Positions 7,919 to 16,939 of a DNA stretch of 56,295 bases are shown here, piece by piece. The DNA comes from Clostridium sp. CAG:413 (lineage in GTDB: Bacteria; Bacillota; Clostridia; Oscillospirales; Acutalibacteraceae). A model generated the notes under the pieces. The model was not told the DNA's origin. It searched no databases and saw nothing but the letters and a program-made list of their open reading frames with translations. Position numbers and translations under genes: made by a program. The stretch spans positions 105,458 through 161,752 of the forward strand of contig FR888230.1 of NCBI GenBank assembly GCA_000431775.1, in the 5' to 3' direction. Within the stretch, counting starts at the first letter, position 1. Every line of letters starts with the position of its first letter.

Positions 7919-8491
7919 TTAATAGGTATGGTCGCAGACCTCAAGAATTTTGCGGCGCAGGGCGAGAAAATCCTCGAGAGCCTGTGGCTTGTTGTTGGGA
8001 TTTCTGAGCAGTGCGGCGGGGTGGAAAGTGCCCATGAAGAGGATGCCGCCTTTCTCGATGAATTCGCCGTGCTGCTTGGTGACCTTGAAATTCTTGTCGA
8101 TGAGCTTCTGAGCCGAGATCCTGCCGAGGCAGACGATTATTTTCGGGCGCAGCAGCCTTGTTTGCTCGCGTAGCCACTGAATGCAGCCGTCCTGCTCCTC
8201 GGGGAGCGGGTCACGGTTCTTCGGGGGGCGACATTTTACGATATTCGCAATATAGATATTCTTTTTGCGGTCGAGGTCGACTGCGTCGAGGTATTTGTCG
8301 AGCAGCTTGCCTCCCCTGCCGACGAACGGCTCACCTTGCAGATCCTCATTCTCGCCGGGACCCTCGCCGACAAAAAGCACCTCGGCGTTCTCGTTGCCCA
8401 CGCCGAAAACAAGATTTGTCCTTGTTTCGCACAGGTCGCATTTGCGGCAGCCCATGCAATCCGCTTTAAGCTGTTCCCAAGTCTCATACAT
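7919..8491 (-). CDS. Family-4 uracil-DNA glycosylase (iron-sulfur type)
   Basis: The enzyme removes uracil from DNA as the first step of base-excision repair. The product is 190 residues. The active-site motif GEGPGENED is at about residues 41-49, followed by [12 protein letters not shown], then [13 protein letters not shown] and the C-terminal [10 protein letters not shown]-terminal cysteines (C12, C15, C18, C21) and those in KCRPP and DGCIQWL would ligate the 4Fe-4S cluster of the family. The ATG at 8491 overlaps the last 8 bases of ribF and has GAGGTG ten bases upstream; a TTG at 8515 is less likely. Confidence 0.92.
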   Translation of the reverse strand: MYETWEQLKADCMGCRKCDLCETRTNLVFGVGNENAEVLFVGEGPGENEDLQGEPFVGRGGKLLDKYLDAVDLDRKKNIYIANIVKCRPPKNRDPLPEEQDGCIQWLREQTRLLRPKIIVCLGRISAQKLIDKNFKVTKQHGEFIEKGGILFMGTFHPAALLRNPNNKPQALEDFLALRRKILEVCDHTY

Positions 8492-9389
8492 TGCCGCTGT
8501 CACCTCGTTTTTCAAATATTTCTTTGGCTCGCGCAGCGTCGAGAGCGATTTGAGCGCTCAGAGCCTCGACGGAGCCGAATTTTTGCTCATCTCTTATAAA
8601 ATCAAGCAGCGAGACCTTGATGACCTGACCGTAGAGATCGCCGGAGAAGCCGATGATGCAGGTCTCGCTGCGGAAATCTTCATTCTCAAAGGACGGGCGA
8701 AGCCCGATATTGGTAACGGAGGGGTAGCGAACACCGCCGACCGTTGTAAATGAGGCGTAAACGCCTTTGCGGGGTCTGACAAAATCCGGCTCGAAGCGCT
8801 GATTTATCGTTGGCGCGCCGAGCAGATGCCCTCGGTGATAACCGCTCACGACGGGGGCGCTGTAGCTGAATTCCCTGCCGAGCATGGCGTTTGCGAGGGG
8901 GATATCGCCCTGCTCCACGGCAAGGCGGATGCGTGAGGAGCTGATAGGCTCGCCGCCGAGATCGACATGGTCACTGATGTGCAGCTCGACGCCGAATTCA
9001 TCGCACAGATCACGAAGTTCGCGGCAGCCGCCCTCGTTGCCCCTGCCGAAGCGATAATTCCAGCCGCAGCATACGGCGGCGGCGTTCAGCCGCTTGAGCA
9101 GAATTTCCTCGAAAAATTCACGGCAGGTGAGGTTCATAATTTCCTTGAACGAAATATATTCAAATTTAACGCCTATTTCGGTGAGCAATCTTTCTCTCTC
9201 GGCGCTTTGGAGTATCTCGGGCGGCGCCTGACCCGTGAGGGCGAGCATCGGGTGCGAATCGAAAAGGAGCGCAAGAGGAACAAGCCCGCACTCCTTCATC
9301 GAAAGAGCGCAGGCTATGACTGACATATGACCTTTGTGTAGCCCGTCGAAGCTGCCGAGAGCGACGGCGGTTTTATCTTTGAAAATCAT
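8484..9389 (-). CDS. ribF: Bifunctional riboflavin kinase / FAD synthetase
   Basis: RibF phosphorylates riboflavin to FMN and adenylylates FMN to FAD. The 301-residue product has the N-terminal nucleotidyltransferase domain with [14 protein letters not shown] at 12-25 and SSSRIR at about 151-156. The C-terminal riboflavin kinase domain carries [10 protein letters not shown] and [13 protein letters not shown]. It follows typA by 14 bases and overlaps the uracil glycosylase gene, so all three are probably one operon. No FMN riboswitch is seen. Confidence 0.93.
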   Translation of the reverse strand: MIFKDKTAVALGSFDGLHKGHMSVIACALSMKECGLVPLALLFDSHPMLALTGQAPPEILQSAERERLLTEIGVKFEYISFKEIMNLTCREFFEEILLKRLNAAAVCCGWNYRFGRGNEGGCRELRDLCDEFGVELHISDHVDLGGEPISSSRIRLAVEQGDIPLANAMLGREFSYSAPVVSGYHRGHLLGAPTINQRFEPDFVRPRKGVYASFTTVGGVRYPSVTNIGLRPSFENEDFRSETCIIGFSGDLYGQVIKVSLLDFIRDEQKFGSVEALSAQIALDAARAKEIFEKRGDSGNV

Positions 9390-9403
9390 ATTTTTAAGGA
9401 TTC

Positions 9404-11224
9404 TTATTTCTTCTTGAACTGCATCTTCATGCGCTGCTCCTTGGAGAGGATGCGCTTGCGGAGCCTGAGCGACTCGGGGGTGACCTCAAGCAGCTCGTCG
9501 TCCTTGATGAATTCCATGCACTGCTCAAGGCTCATCACGGTGTGCGGCACAAGGCGCAGAGCGTCGTCGGAGCCGGAGGCGCGGGTGTTGGTCAGGTGCT
9601 TCTGCTTGCAGACGTTGCAGACGACGTCCTCATTCTTGGCGCTTTCGCCGACTATCATGCCCTCATAGACTTCAACGCCCGCGGGGATGAAGAGGCGGCC
9701 TCTGTCCTGAGTGTTGAAAAGACCGTATGCGGTGCTAACGCCCGTCTCATGGACGACTATCGAGCCGCGCTCGCGGGTCTGGATATCGCCTTTATACGGC
9801 TCATAGCCGTTGAAGAGCTGATTCATGATGCCGTTGCCGTTGGTGTCGGTCAGGAATTCGGCACGGTAGCCGATGAGACCTCTTGCGGGAATCTTGAATT
9901 CAAGGTGGGTCGAGCCGCCCTGACGGGAGCCCATATTCTCAAGCTCGCCCTTGCGGGAGCCGAGCTTCTCAATGACGGCGCCGACATACTGCTCGGGCAC
10001 TTCGACGATGAGCAGCTCCATAGGCTCGAGGAGCTGACCGTTCTGCTCCTTGAATATGACCTTGGGGCGGGATACCTGGAATTCATAACCCTGGCGGCGC
10101 ATTGTCTCGATGAGGATGGAGAGGTGAAGCTCTCCCCTGCCCGAAACCTTGAAGGTATCGGTGCTGTCGGTCTCCTCAACTCTCATGCTCACGTTTGTCT
10201 CGACCTCTTTGAAGAGGCGGTCGCGCACGTTGCGGGAGGTGACGAATTTGCCCTCTCTGCCGGCAAACGGGCTGTCGTTGACCATGAAATTCATCGAGAT
10301 GGTGGGCTCGTCTATCTTTATGAAGGGCAGCGCCTCGACCTTCTCGGGGTCGCAGGCGGTCTCGCCGATGTTGATGCCCTCGATGCCTGAGACGCAGATG
10401 ATGTCGCCTGCCTCGGCCTCCTCGCATTCAACTCTGTTAAGACCCTCGAACTGATAGAGGCGGGAGATGCGGACATTCTGCACCGAGCCGTCGGTCTTGC
10501 AAAGCGAGACCTGCTGGCCTCTCTTTATCCTGCCGCGCTCGACTCTGCCGACGCCGATCCTGCCGACGTAATCGTCGTAGTCAAGGCTCGAAAAGAGCAC
10601 CTGAAGCGGGCCGTCGGGGTCGCCTGTGGGCGGGTCGATATTCTTGAGAATGGCGTCAAAGAGCGGCTGCATATTGCCGCTTCTGCAATTGGGGTCGAGG
10701 CTCGAGTAGCCGTCCTTCGCGCTGGCGTAGACGACGGGAAAATCGAGCTGATCCTCCTCCGCGCCGAGGTCGATGAAGAGGTCAAGCACTTCGTCGACGA
10801 CCTCATAGGGGCGGGCGTTCGGGCGGTCGATCTTGTTGATAACGACAAGCACCTTTTTCTTGAGATTGAGCGCCTTTTTAAGCACGAATCTCGTCTGGGG
10901 CATACAGCCCTCAAATGCGTCGACGAGCAGCACGACGCCGTCGACCATCATCAGTATACGCTCGACCTCGCCGCCGAAATCGGCGTGACCCGGGGTGTCA
11001 ACGATGTTTATCTTGGTGCCTTTGTAGTGGACTGAGGTATTCTTTGAGAGGATGGTTATGCCGCGCTCACGCTCAAGGTCGTTGGAGTCCATGACTCTCT
11101 CGGCGACCTGCTCATTCTCACGGAAGGTGCCGCTCTGCTTGAGCAATTCATCAACGAGAGTGGTCTTGCCGTGGTCAACGTGGGCGATAATGGCTACGTT
11201 TCTTAAATCTTTTTTTGCGGACAA
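9404..11224 (-). CDS. typA: Ribosome-associated GTPase TypA/BipA
   Basis: TypA is a translational GTPase of the elongation-factor-G class that acts on the ribosome under stress. The GTP-binding motifs are [11 protein letters not shown] (near residue 14), [20 protein letters not shown] and NKIDRPNA; the C-terminal EF-G-like domains and the [14 protein letters not shown] segment are present. With the TTG start at 11224 the protein is 606 residues, the normal size, and AGGTG lies eight bases upstream. An ATG at 11275 would add 17 residues and overlap the stop of the upstream transporter as ATGA, but lacks a ribosome site. Confidence 0.93.
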   Translation of the reverse strand: MSAKKDLRNVAIIAHVDHGKTTLVDELLKQSGTFRENEQVAERVMDSNDLERERGITILSKNTSVHYKGTKINIVDTPGHADFGGEVERILMMVDGVVLLVDAFEGCMPQTRFVLKKALNLKKKVLVVINKIDRPNARPYEVVDEVLDLFIDLGAEEDQLDFPVVYASAKDGYSSLDPNCRSGNMQPLFDAILKNIDPPTGDPDGPLQVLFSSLDYDDYVGRIGVGRVERGRIKRGQQVSLCKTDGSVQNVRISRLYQFEGLNRVECEEAEAGDIICVSGIEGINIGETACDPEKVEALPFIKIDEPTISMNFMVNDSPFAGREGKFVTSRNVRDRLFKEVETNVSMRVEETDSTDTFKVSGRGELHLSILIETMRRQGYEFQVSRPKVIFKEQNGQLLEPMELLIVEVPEQYVGAVIEKLGSRKGELENMGSRQGGSTHLEFKIPARGLIGYRAEFLTDTNGNGIMNQLFNGYEPYKGDIQTRERGSIVVHETGVSTAYGLFNTQDRGRLFIPAGVEVYEGMIVGESAKNEDVVCNVCKQKHLTNTRASGSDDALRLVPHTVMSLEQCMEFIKDDELLEVTPESLRLRKRILSKEQRMKMQFKKK

Positions 11225-11271
11225 GGGAAATTCACCTGTTTCTTTCTGTATAGGATAACCGTGCGAGGCGA

Positions 11272-12765
11272 TCATTCGATCACGATGCCGGAATTTTTAC
11301 GTTTTTCTTCAAGGGCGCTGAGCATATCCGCCTTCTCCTTGCCGGCGATCTTATAGAAGAACATCGGGATGCTGCAAAGCAGCAGGCTGACGCCGGGGAC
11401 GATGGAGACGAGCGAGAACATTGCGAAATTCTGAGTCCTCGTAAGCTCGGTGGCGGCCATGATGACCTGGGAATTCAGCATATCCTCGGGCTTGAGGCCG
11501 ATGAACATATACATCAGCACTATGCCGCAGGTAGCGAAGGCGTTGCCCAGCTTGTTGACGAAGCCTTGGCAGGCTGAGCCGAGGGCGTTGTCGCGGAAGC
11601 CGGTTTTAAGCTCCATATAGTCGAGGCAGTCGCCTATCATCGCATAGGATATGACGTTCAGCACGCCGAGTGGGATGCAGGAGACGAGCACGAACGGGAT
11701 GCAGAGATAGAGATTGCCGCTGAACCAACCGATAAGGGTGGTGAAGATGCTCGCAACGAAGCCGAGCAGGCAGGTGGTGATGACTATCTTTTTATAGTCG
11801 AATTTCTTCATCAGCAGCGGCATGAAGAGCATTGCGCCGAACATACCGACTATGGCACAGACCTGGAATATGGTCTTGACGCTCGAGACGCTGGCGGAGA
11901 TGAGAGCGGTTTTCTCCTCAATAGGCATATCGGGGGTTATCTCGGGGCCGATATAGAAGGCATAGCGGGCGACGTGGATAGCCGCAGCCTGAACCATATA
12001 TCTGCCGCTGGAGAGGACGCCCATCAGGATGACAAGCATGAGGGGCTTGCACTTAAATATCCTCGTGAGCTGCGACGGCTCGCCCGGCGCGCGCTTCTTA
12101 TCGGGGATAACGACTCTTTCTTTGACGTGGAAATAGGAGTTGACATAGAGGACTATGCCGATAGCGACGGTGACAGCGGCGATAATGAGATAACGCTGCT
12201 TATCGTAGGCTATCGGGTCGGAGGTGTCGAGCAGCTTGGGCAGCAGGAAGCCTGCGGCGAGGAAAAGCACCTCGGGCACGGCCGAGCCTACGCCGTTTAC
12301 CGTCCTGCCAAGCGAAATGACGGAGCCTCTCTCGGCCGCGTCGGGGGTCAAAACATTCGGCAGGCTCCAGAAGGGAACGTCCGCCATGGTGTATATCATG
12401 CCCCAGAACACATAGGTTATCGCCACATAGACCATCATGCCCGTCTTGCTCAGCCCGGCGGGGCTGTAATACATGAGCACGGTGAGGACGGCTATCGGAA
12501 CGGCGGCAAAAAGGATATAGGGCTTCATCTTGCCCCACTTGGTGGTGTGGCGGTCGACTATCATGCCCATGAGCGGGTCGTTGATTGCGTCCCACACTCT
12601 GGCGAGGAGCATGAGAAGAAGGACAAAGAGAAGCGGCAGCTGCAAAACGTTGACATAATAGTCGCTGACATAGCTCGACATCATGGCGTATATCATGCCC
12701 TGCCCGCCTGCGCCTACGGCAAACATCCACAGCTCTTTTTTGCTGAGGTATTTCTTGCTTTCCAT
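11272..12765 (-). CDS. GPH-family (MelB-type) sugar:cation symporter
   Basis: The 497-residue membrane protein has about twelve hydrophobic segments. The conserved early motif VWDAINDPLMGMIVDRHTTK (residues about 57-76), with its paired acidic residues, and KMKPYI after it mark the glycoside-pentoside-hexuronide:cation symporter family of the major facilitator superfamily. The substrate cannot be read from the sequence. AAGGAG precedes the ATG by nine bases. It lies downstream of an epimerase-like gene on the same strand, 111 bases away with a hairpin between. Confidence 0.85.
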   Translation of the reverse strand: MESKKYLSKKELWMFAVGAGGQGMIYAMMSSYVSDYYVNVLQLPLLFVLLLMLLARVWDAINDPLMGMIVDRHTTKWGKMKPYILFAAVPIAVLTVLMYYSPAGLSKTGMMVYVAITYVFWGMIYTMADVPFWSLPNVLTPDAAERGSVISLGRTVNGVGSAVPEVLFLAAGFLLPKLLDTSDPIAYDKQRYLIIAAVTVAIGIVLYVNSYFHVKERVVIPDKKRAPGEPSQLTRIFKCKPLMLVILMGVLSSGRYMVQAAAIHVARYAFYIGPEITPDMPIEEKTALISASVSSVKTIFQVCAIVGMFGAMLFMPLLMKKFDYKKIVITTCLLGFVASIFTTLIGWFSGNLYLCIPFVLVSCIPLGVLNVISYAMIGDCLDYMELKTGFRDNALGSACQGFVNKLGNAFATCGIVLMYMFIGLKPEDMLNSQVIMAATELTRTQNFAMFSLVSIVPGVSLLLCSIPMFFYKIAGKEKADMLSALEEKRKNSGIVIE

Positions 12766-12828
12766 GCGATAACTCCTTCCGAATCCGGTATTTGTCAGGG
12801 TACGGTAACTGCTGAAATAAACACAACA

Positions 12829-12865
12829 ATGGAGCTGCTTACTTTGATTAAATAAACAGCTCCAT
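12829..12865 (-). terminator. Hairpin between epimerase-like gene and symporter
   Basis: A 9-bp perfect stem (ATGGAGCTG at 12829-12837, CAGCTCCAT at 12857-12865) has a 19-base loop and, on the minus strand, a T-rich tail. It may end or attenuate transcription from the epimerase-like gene into the symporter gene. Confidence 0.4.
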
Positions 12866-12876
12866 CTCGCTAAAAA

Positions 12877-13896
12877 TTATTCGCCTTTCATCTCAAGGAG
12901 CTTGACCTTGCCGTCATAGGAGGCCTGGCTGACCTTGATGGAGTCGAAGATAGCAGCCTTGATATCGTCCTCGGTAGCGCCGAGCTCTTCGCTGTACTTC
13001 CTGTCGATAAAGAGGTTGAGAGCCATGATATCGGCAAGTCCGTCAACGTCGATACCGCTCTGGATGCCCTTTGCGGCGAATTCCTTCTTGACCTTGCCGA
13101 GACCCATACGCATCATCCATGCGGGGATGCTGACTATCTTTCTGTTATCGCCCATGCCTCTGGCGGCATAGACTATCTTGAGGAATTCCTTCCAGGTCAT
13201 GTTATACATGCTGATGGGCCATGCCTTTGCGCCCTTGGATTTCTCGGCCGCGCCGACGATGACCTGACCGACCTGACGGACGGTGAGCATTGCGGTGCCG
13301 CCGCCCGGATACATGGTGCAGGGCAGCTTATCCATCATCTTTATCTGCTCGATAAGTATGACCCAAACGGGCTTTCTGCCGGGCTGAGTGCCGAAGATGT
13401 AGGGCAGCTCAAGCACGGAGACGTCGAAGTTGTCATCCGCGAAGGAGAATGCGACGTTCTCCTGATCGATACGGCTCTTGATGTAAGGATGCTTCTCGGT
13501 GAGCTTCATATCGGGGCGGGTCTTCGCAAGATATGAGAAGTAGGAGCCGAGGATAACAGCCTTCTTGAGGCCGGCTTCCTTACAAAGGGGCAGGATCCTC
13601 TTGAGGGGAGCGATGTTATACTTGTAGTAAGCGTCGTAGACGGGAGCGGGGAACTCGACTCTCTCATCAACGCCTGCGGCGAAGACGAAGCAATCGTAGC
13701 CCTTGATCATCTCTCTGATCTCGTCGTCGGTCTTTTCATAAATGTTGCAGAATTCGATCTCCATCTCTTTGGGGATGGGTGCTCCTTCGGGAAGGGGGGG
13801 AAGAGCAACGCTCTTGACCTCGTGGCCTCTCTCGATGAAGATTCTTGCAGCTTCGCAGCCGAGCAGGCCGGTGCCGCCGATCATGAATACTTTCAT
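12877..13896 (-). CDS. NAD(P)-dependent epimerase/dehydratase-like protein (extended SDR)
   Basis: The 339-residue protein has an N-terminal Rossmann GGTGLLG motif (residues 7-13) and a long body like atypical extended short-chain dehydrogenases. The usual YxxxK is not certain; YIKSRIDQEN at about 145-154 holds the nearest Tyr-x3-type arrangement. The reaction is unknown. The ATG at 13896 has a strong AAGGAGG site; the longer frame is rejected. It may act with the downstream sugar symporter. Confidence 0.8.
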   Translation of the reverse strand: MKVFMIGGTGLLGCEAARIFIERGHEVKSVALPPLPEGAPIPKEMEIEFCNIYEKTDDEIREMIKGYDCFVFAAGVDERVEFPAPVYDAYYKYNIAPLKRILPLCKEAGLKKAVILGSYFSYLAKTRPDMKLTEKHPYIKSRIDQENVAFSFADDNFDVSVLELPYIFGTQPGRKPVWVILIEQIKMMDKLPCTMYPGGGTAMLTVRQVGQVIVGAAEKSKGAKAWPISMYNMTWKEFLKIVYAARGMGDNRKIVSIPAWMMRMGLGKVKKEFAAKGIQSGIDVDGLADIMALNLFIDRKYSEELGATEDDIKAAIFDSIKVSQASYDGKVKLLEMKGE

Positions 13897-14047
13897 TTTT
13901 TTCCTCCTTGGCGATGAACACACCGCCGAATATAATACTCTATAATAATATAACTAAAAGGGCGATTAGTCAAGAGAAACAGCGAAAATATACCTTCAAA
14001 ATCAAAAGGAAGTTTACATATCCGTGCAGATTGTAACACTTTTGTAA

Positions 14048-14076
14048 TTGCGCTTTTTTACATAATGTGCTATACT
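14048..14076 (+). promoter_or_regulatory. Promoter of the WG-repeat gene
   Basis: TTGCGC (14048-14053), 17 bases, then TATACT (14071-14076), 89 bases before the ATG. The stretch between 13897 and 14164 otherwise holds only AT-rich sequence. Confidence 0.5.
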
Positions 14077-14164
14077 TCTTTTATGTAACCGATAATTCGC
14101 CGAATTTCGGCCGTAAAATCAGGGAAATATATGCGGAGAACCGCTTTTTGAAAGGAAAATATAG

Positions 14165-15430
14165 ATGGCGGCAAAAAATATTACATTTAAGAAAAAACGC
14201 CCGATAAACCGCACCACCGCAGCCGCGATATGCATCATAGCGGCGGCAGTGCTCGTCGCCGTGGCGGTGATAGCCGTGCTGCACGGGCGCTCCGACGGCA
14301 ATAAAGACAGCGAAAACAAGAGCTGGCAGTTCACCGTGCCCGACGGCTTCGCCAATGTCTCGGATATCAAGAGCCTCAACGAGACTATGGCGGTGTTCAC
14401 CGACGCCAAGACGGGCAAAAAGGGCCTGATGACCCTCGGCGGCGAGATAACAGAGAAAGCCGAACACAACGACTTCACCGTTTGCAGCGATCAGTGGCGC
14501 AACTACCGCTACATTGCGGACAGCCCCCGCTCGGAGTATCCCCTGCTTGTGGACGCCGAGAGCGGCACGGTCACCAATCGGCAGTATCACGGTGTGACCT
14601 CGCCCGAGAGAGTACCCTGCTGGAGCGACGCGGGCAAGCATCTCGCGTGGACGGACGGCAAGGGCTACGCGGGTGAGATAAAGAGAAACGAATTGCCGCT
14701 TCAGCCCGGGCTTTACCCCGTCGCGTCCTCCCTTGCGGAGAGCGCAAAGTGGGGCTATGTCGGCGCGGAGCTTAAATTGGAGATACCGCTGAATTACGAC
14801 GCCGCAAAGGATTTCGCCAGCGGCGTTGCGGCAGTCCGCCAAGGCGAAAAATGGGGCTATATCAACGAGAGCGGCGTCACGGTCATACCCTTTGACTTCG
14901 AGAGCGTCTCCGAGCTTGACGCAATGAGCGGCAACACGGCGTTCACATTCCGAAACGGCGTTGCGCCCGTCAAAAAGAACGGGATTTACGGCGTTGTGAA
15001 TACCTCGGGAGAGACGGTCGTCGGCTTTGAATTCGCGGCGATCCTGCCCGGCGACGGCGGAGTATTCATTGCGAAATACGACGGAAAATGGGGCATCCTC
15101 ACCGTAGATAAAAAATATCTTGAGCAGACCACCGAGCCCGCCACGGAGCAGACGACCGACGGCGGTGCGACCCTCGCAGCGGGCAGATATCTCGTCAAAA
15201 CGGCGGGCAGCGTGCTCAATATGCGAGCCGAGGCGGCGGCAGGCTCGAGCGTCGTGGGCAAGATCCCGAACGGCACGGATGTGACCGTGGTCAGCGCCGT
15301 GCAGGGTTGGGCTTATATCGACTACAACGGGCTGAAGGGCTGGGTCAGCGCCGATTACCTCATTGAGGTGGTCGAGGCAACGACCGTGCAGACTGCGCAA
15401 ATACAAACAACAACTCAAAAAAGCGTATAA
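14165..15430 (+). CDS. Membrane-anchored WG-repeat and SH3-domain protein
   Basis: The 421-residue product has a Lys/Arg-rich N-terminus and one membrane segment at about residues 20-38. WG (KWG) repeats follow: GKKGLMTLGGEI, EKWGYINESGVTVIPFDF, KNGIYGVVNTSGETVVGFEF and DGKWGILTVDKKY. A Thr/Glu-rich linker (about 320-335) leads to a bacterial SH3 domain (about 340-405) with VLNMRAEAAAGSSVVGKI and GWAYIDYNGLKGWVSADYL. It is probably extracellular and wall-facing. GAAAGGAAA lies upstream of the ATG. The exact role is unknown. Confidence 0.85.
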   Translation: MAAKNITFKKKRPINRTTAAAICIIAAAVLVAVAVIAVLHGRSDGNKDSENKSWQFTVPDGFANVSDIKSLNETMAVFTDAKTGKKGLMTLGGEITEKAEHNDFTVCSDQWRNYRYIADSPRSEYPLLVDAESGTVTNRQYHGVTSPERVPCWSDAGKHLAWTDGKGYAGEIKRNELPLQPGLYPVASSLAESAKWGYVGAELKLEIPLNYDAAKDFASGVAAVRQGEKWGYINESGVTVIPFDFESVSELDAMSGNTAFTFRNGVAPVKKNGIYGVVNTSGETVVGFEFAAILPGDGGVFIAKYDGKWGILTVDKKYLEQTTEPATEQTTDGGATLAAGRYLVKTAGSVLNMRAEAAAGSSVVGKIPNGTDVTVVSAVQGWAYIDYNGLKGWVSADYLIEVVEATTVQTAQIQTTTQKSV

Positions 15431-15454
15431 TTTTGCAACGGGTCAAAAAAGCAG

Positions 15455-15483
15455 TTGACAAATTTGATGAAATCAGTTACAAT
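15455..15483 (+). promoter_or_regulatory. Near-consensus sigma-A promoter with no gene downstream
   Basis: TTGACA (15455-15460), exactly 17 bases, TACAAT (15478-15483). It points right into a 100-base stretch that ends in a strong terminator. Confidence 0.75.
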
Positions 15484-15489
15484 GTAATA

Positions 15490-15585
15490 GCGTGATATTG
15501 CATCACGCATCTGCATTTGTGAGCAACAATGTCAGAGCCATCCGATAAAAGACGGAGAACGACCTATCGTTCTCCGTCTTTTATC
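15490..15585 (+). ncRNA. Candidate small RNA of about 95 nt
   Basis: The predicted start at about 15490 opens with a perfect hairpin (GCGTGAT, loop ATTGC, ATCACGC; 15490-15508). A single-stranded stretch follows, then a perfect 16-bp terminator stem (15547-15562 with 15567-15582, loop CCTA) ending in TTTT. A 61-codon frame starting at 15529 runs through the terminator and is not credible. I do not recognise an RNA family. The hairpin may also end the WG-repeat transcript and the leftward chromate-transporter transcript. Confidence 0.5.
15547..15582. terminator. Strong bidirectional terminator
   Basis: A perfect 16-bp palindromic stem starting AAAAGACGGAGAACGA with loop CCTA. Both strands have a short T-run, so it can end transcripts arriving from either side. 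Confidence 0.85.
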
Positions 15586-15635
15586 TCTGTAGAGTTGCGG
15601 AGCTTTGACCGACGTATGACTGCGGATATTCCCAA

Positions 15636-15676
15636 AAACCCGCAGTTGCTCTCGCCTCCCTCGTCAGAGGGAGCTA
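15636..15676. repeat. Dispersed palindromic repeat fragment, copy C
   Basis: CTCGCCTCCCTCGTCAGAGG resembles the inner palindrome of copy A (5515-5600). It runs up to the stop of the leftward chromate-transporter gene. Confidence 0.45.
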
Positions 15677-16243
15677 CATTAAAAAGTTTTTCACAAGCCC
15701 GACCGCGAGGCTGACCGCGCCGCAAACGACCATTACGAGTATCGGATTCAGCTTGAATTTACGCAGCGCAAAGAACGCCGCCGCAAAGAGAATAAGCCCA
15801 AGCCATTGGATATTTGAAACGCTTATCACTCCCGAGGCAAAAACGACGTTTATCAGTATCGTCAGCCCGGCCGAAGCTATGAGAGCCACCACAGCGGGGC
15901 GCAGGCTGCCAAGCACATTCTGCACAACGGAAACGCTCCTGTACTTCATATAGACGAGAGCAAGCAGCGAAACAATGACGCACGAGGGCAGTATGCACCC
16001 GAGAGTAGCCACAACGGCGCCCGCAACGCCCGCTATCCTGACCCCGACAAAGGTCGCGGAATTGATGGCGATGGGGCCGGGGGTCATCTCGGCGATCGTG
16101 ATAAGATCGGTGAATTCGCTCATGGTGAGCCAGCCGTATTTCTCGACAACGCTGCTTTGGATTATCGGCATGGCCGCGTATCCGCCGCCCACGCTGAAGA
16201 GACCGACCTGGAGAAAGCTGAGAAAAAGCTCAAGATATATCAT
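15674..16243 (-). CDS. Chromate-type (CHR) transporter, half 2
   Basis: The 189-residue membrane protein has the CHR-family N-terminal motif FLQVGLFSVGGGYAAMPIIQ (residues 10-29) and EMTPGPIAINSATFVG (about 53-68). It is a short, single-domain member. Such halves occur as adjacent pairs that together equal a full ChrA. Its start overlaps the end of the other half by 14 bases. The physiological substrate in anaerobes is unknown. Confidence 0.85.
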   Translation of the reverse strand: MIYLELFLSFLQVGLFSVGGGYAAMPIIQSSVVEKYGWLTMSEFTDLITIAEMTPGPIAINSATFVGVRIAGVAGAVVATLGCILPSCVIVSLLALVYMKYRSVSVVQNVLGSLRPAVVALIASAGLTILINVVFASGVISVSNIQWLGLILFAAAFFALRKFKLNPILVMVVCGAVSLAVGLVKNFLM

Positions 16244-16826
16244 TGCGCTTCCTCCTGACGAACTTGATACATTCTATAATAATGCCAACCGCGGCGCAGG
16301 CGAGGATGATGATTATCACATTCACGCCGAAGAAGAATGTGGCGGCGAAAGCGGCTATCATCACGATGATATGCACCGCCGAGCGCTCCGTAACGACCTT
16401 TTTCCCGAGAGAAAAGACCACGTCGAGTATCACGGCGGCAACGCCCGCCTGCATCCCCTTGAGGACGAGGGCGACATATTCGTTGCTTGCGAACGCGGAG
16501 TAAAAGAGCGAGATAACCGAGAGTATCACCATCGGCGGAATGACCGTACCGAGCACGGCGACAAGCATACCGATGAAGCCCGCCACGCGCCAGCCGACGA
16601 GGATAGCGGCATTGACCGCGATAGCCCCCGGGGAGGACTGCGCTATGGCGGTCATGTCGAGCATCTCCTGCTCGTCTATCCAGTGCAGCTCATCGACGAA
16701 TTTTTTCTTCATAAACGTCACAATGACAAATCCGCCGCCGAACGTAAACGAGCTGATATATAAAGTTGAGAGAAAGAGCCTCAGCAGCTTGCGGCCGCGG
16801 CTCATCTCTTTTTTATCCTGCGGCAT
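16230..16826 (-). CDS. Chromate-type (CHR) transporter, half 1
   Basis: The 198-residue membrane protein is homologous in layout to its downstream neighbour: FTFGGGFVIVTFMKKKFVDE near residues 28-47, then AQSSPGAIAVNAAILVGWRVAG. The ATG at 16826 has GGAGGG upstream; the longer frame is rejected. The two halves probably form a heteromer. The promoter is TTTACA-17-TATAAT at 16848-16876. Confidence 0.85.
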   Translation of the reverse strand: MPQDKKEMSRGRKLLRLFLSTLYISSFTFGGGFVIVTFMKKKFVDELHWIDEQEMLDMTAIAQSSPGAIAVNAAILVGWRVAGFIGMLVAVLGTVIPPMVILSVISLFYSAFASNEYVALVLKGMQAGVAAVILDVVFSLGKKVVTERSAVHIIVMIAAFAATFFFGVNVIIIILACAAVGIIIECIKFVRRKRNDIS

Positions 16827-16847
16827 AATTTTCCCTCCATCGACAAC

Positions 16848-16886
16848 ATTATAGCACTTGCAATCGGATATGTAAAATGTTATTAT
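16848..16886. promoter_or_regulatory. Divergent overlapping promoters
   Basis: Minus strand: TTTACA (16871-16876), 17 bases, TATAAT (16848-16853), for the CHR pair. Plus strand: TTGCAA (16858-16863), 17 bases, TATTAT (16881-16886), for the symporter at 16940. The two overlap, so they may exclude one another. Confidence 0.55.
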
Positions 16887-16939
16887 GAATATAACAGTAA
16901 TTTTTTTCATCAAGCGACCGTTCGTAAGGAGGAAAACGA

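Noticed and set aside
11224..11275. Extra 17-residue N-terminus for TypA from an ATG overlapping the symporter stop
   Set aside because: It lacks a ribosome site and the family begins at the TTG start; kept only as an alternative.
15529..15714. 61-codon rightward frame after the consensus promoter
   Set aside because: It reads through a perfect terminator palindrome and a dispersed repeat and has no ribosome site.
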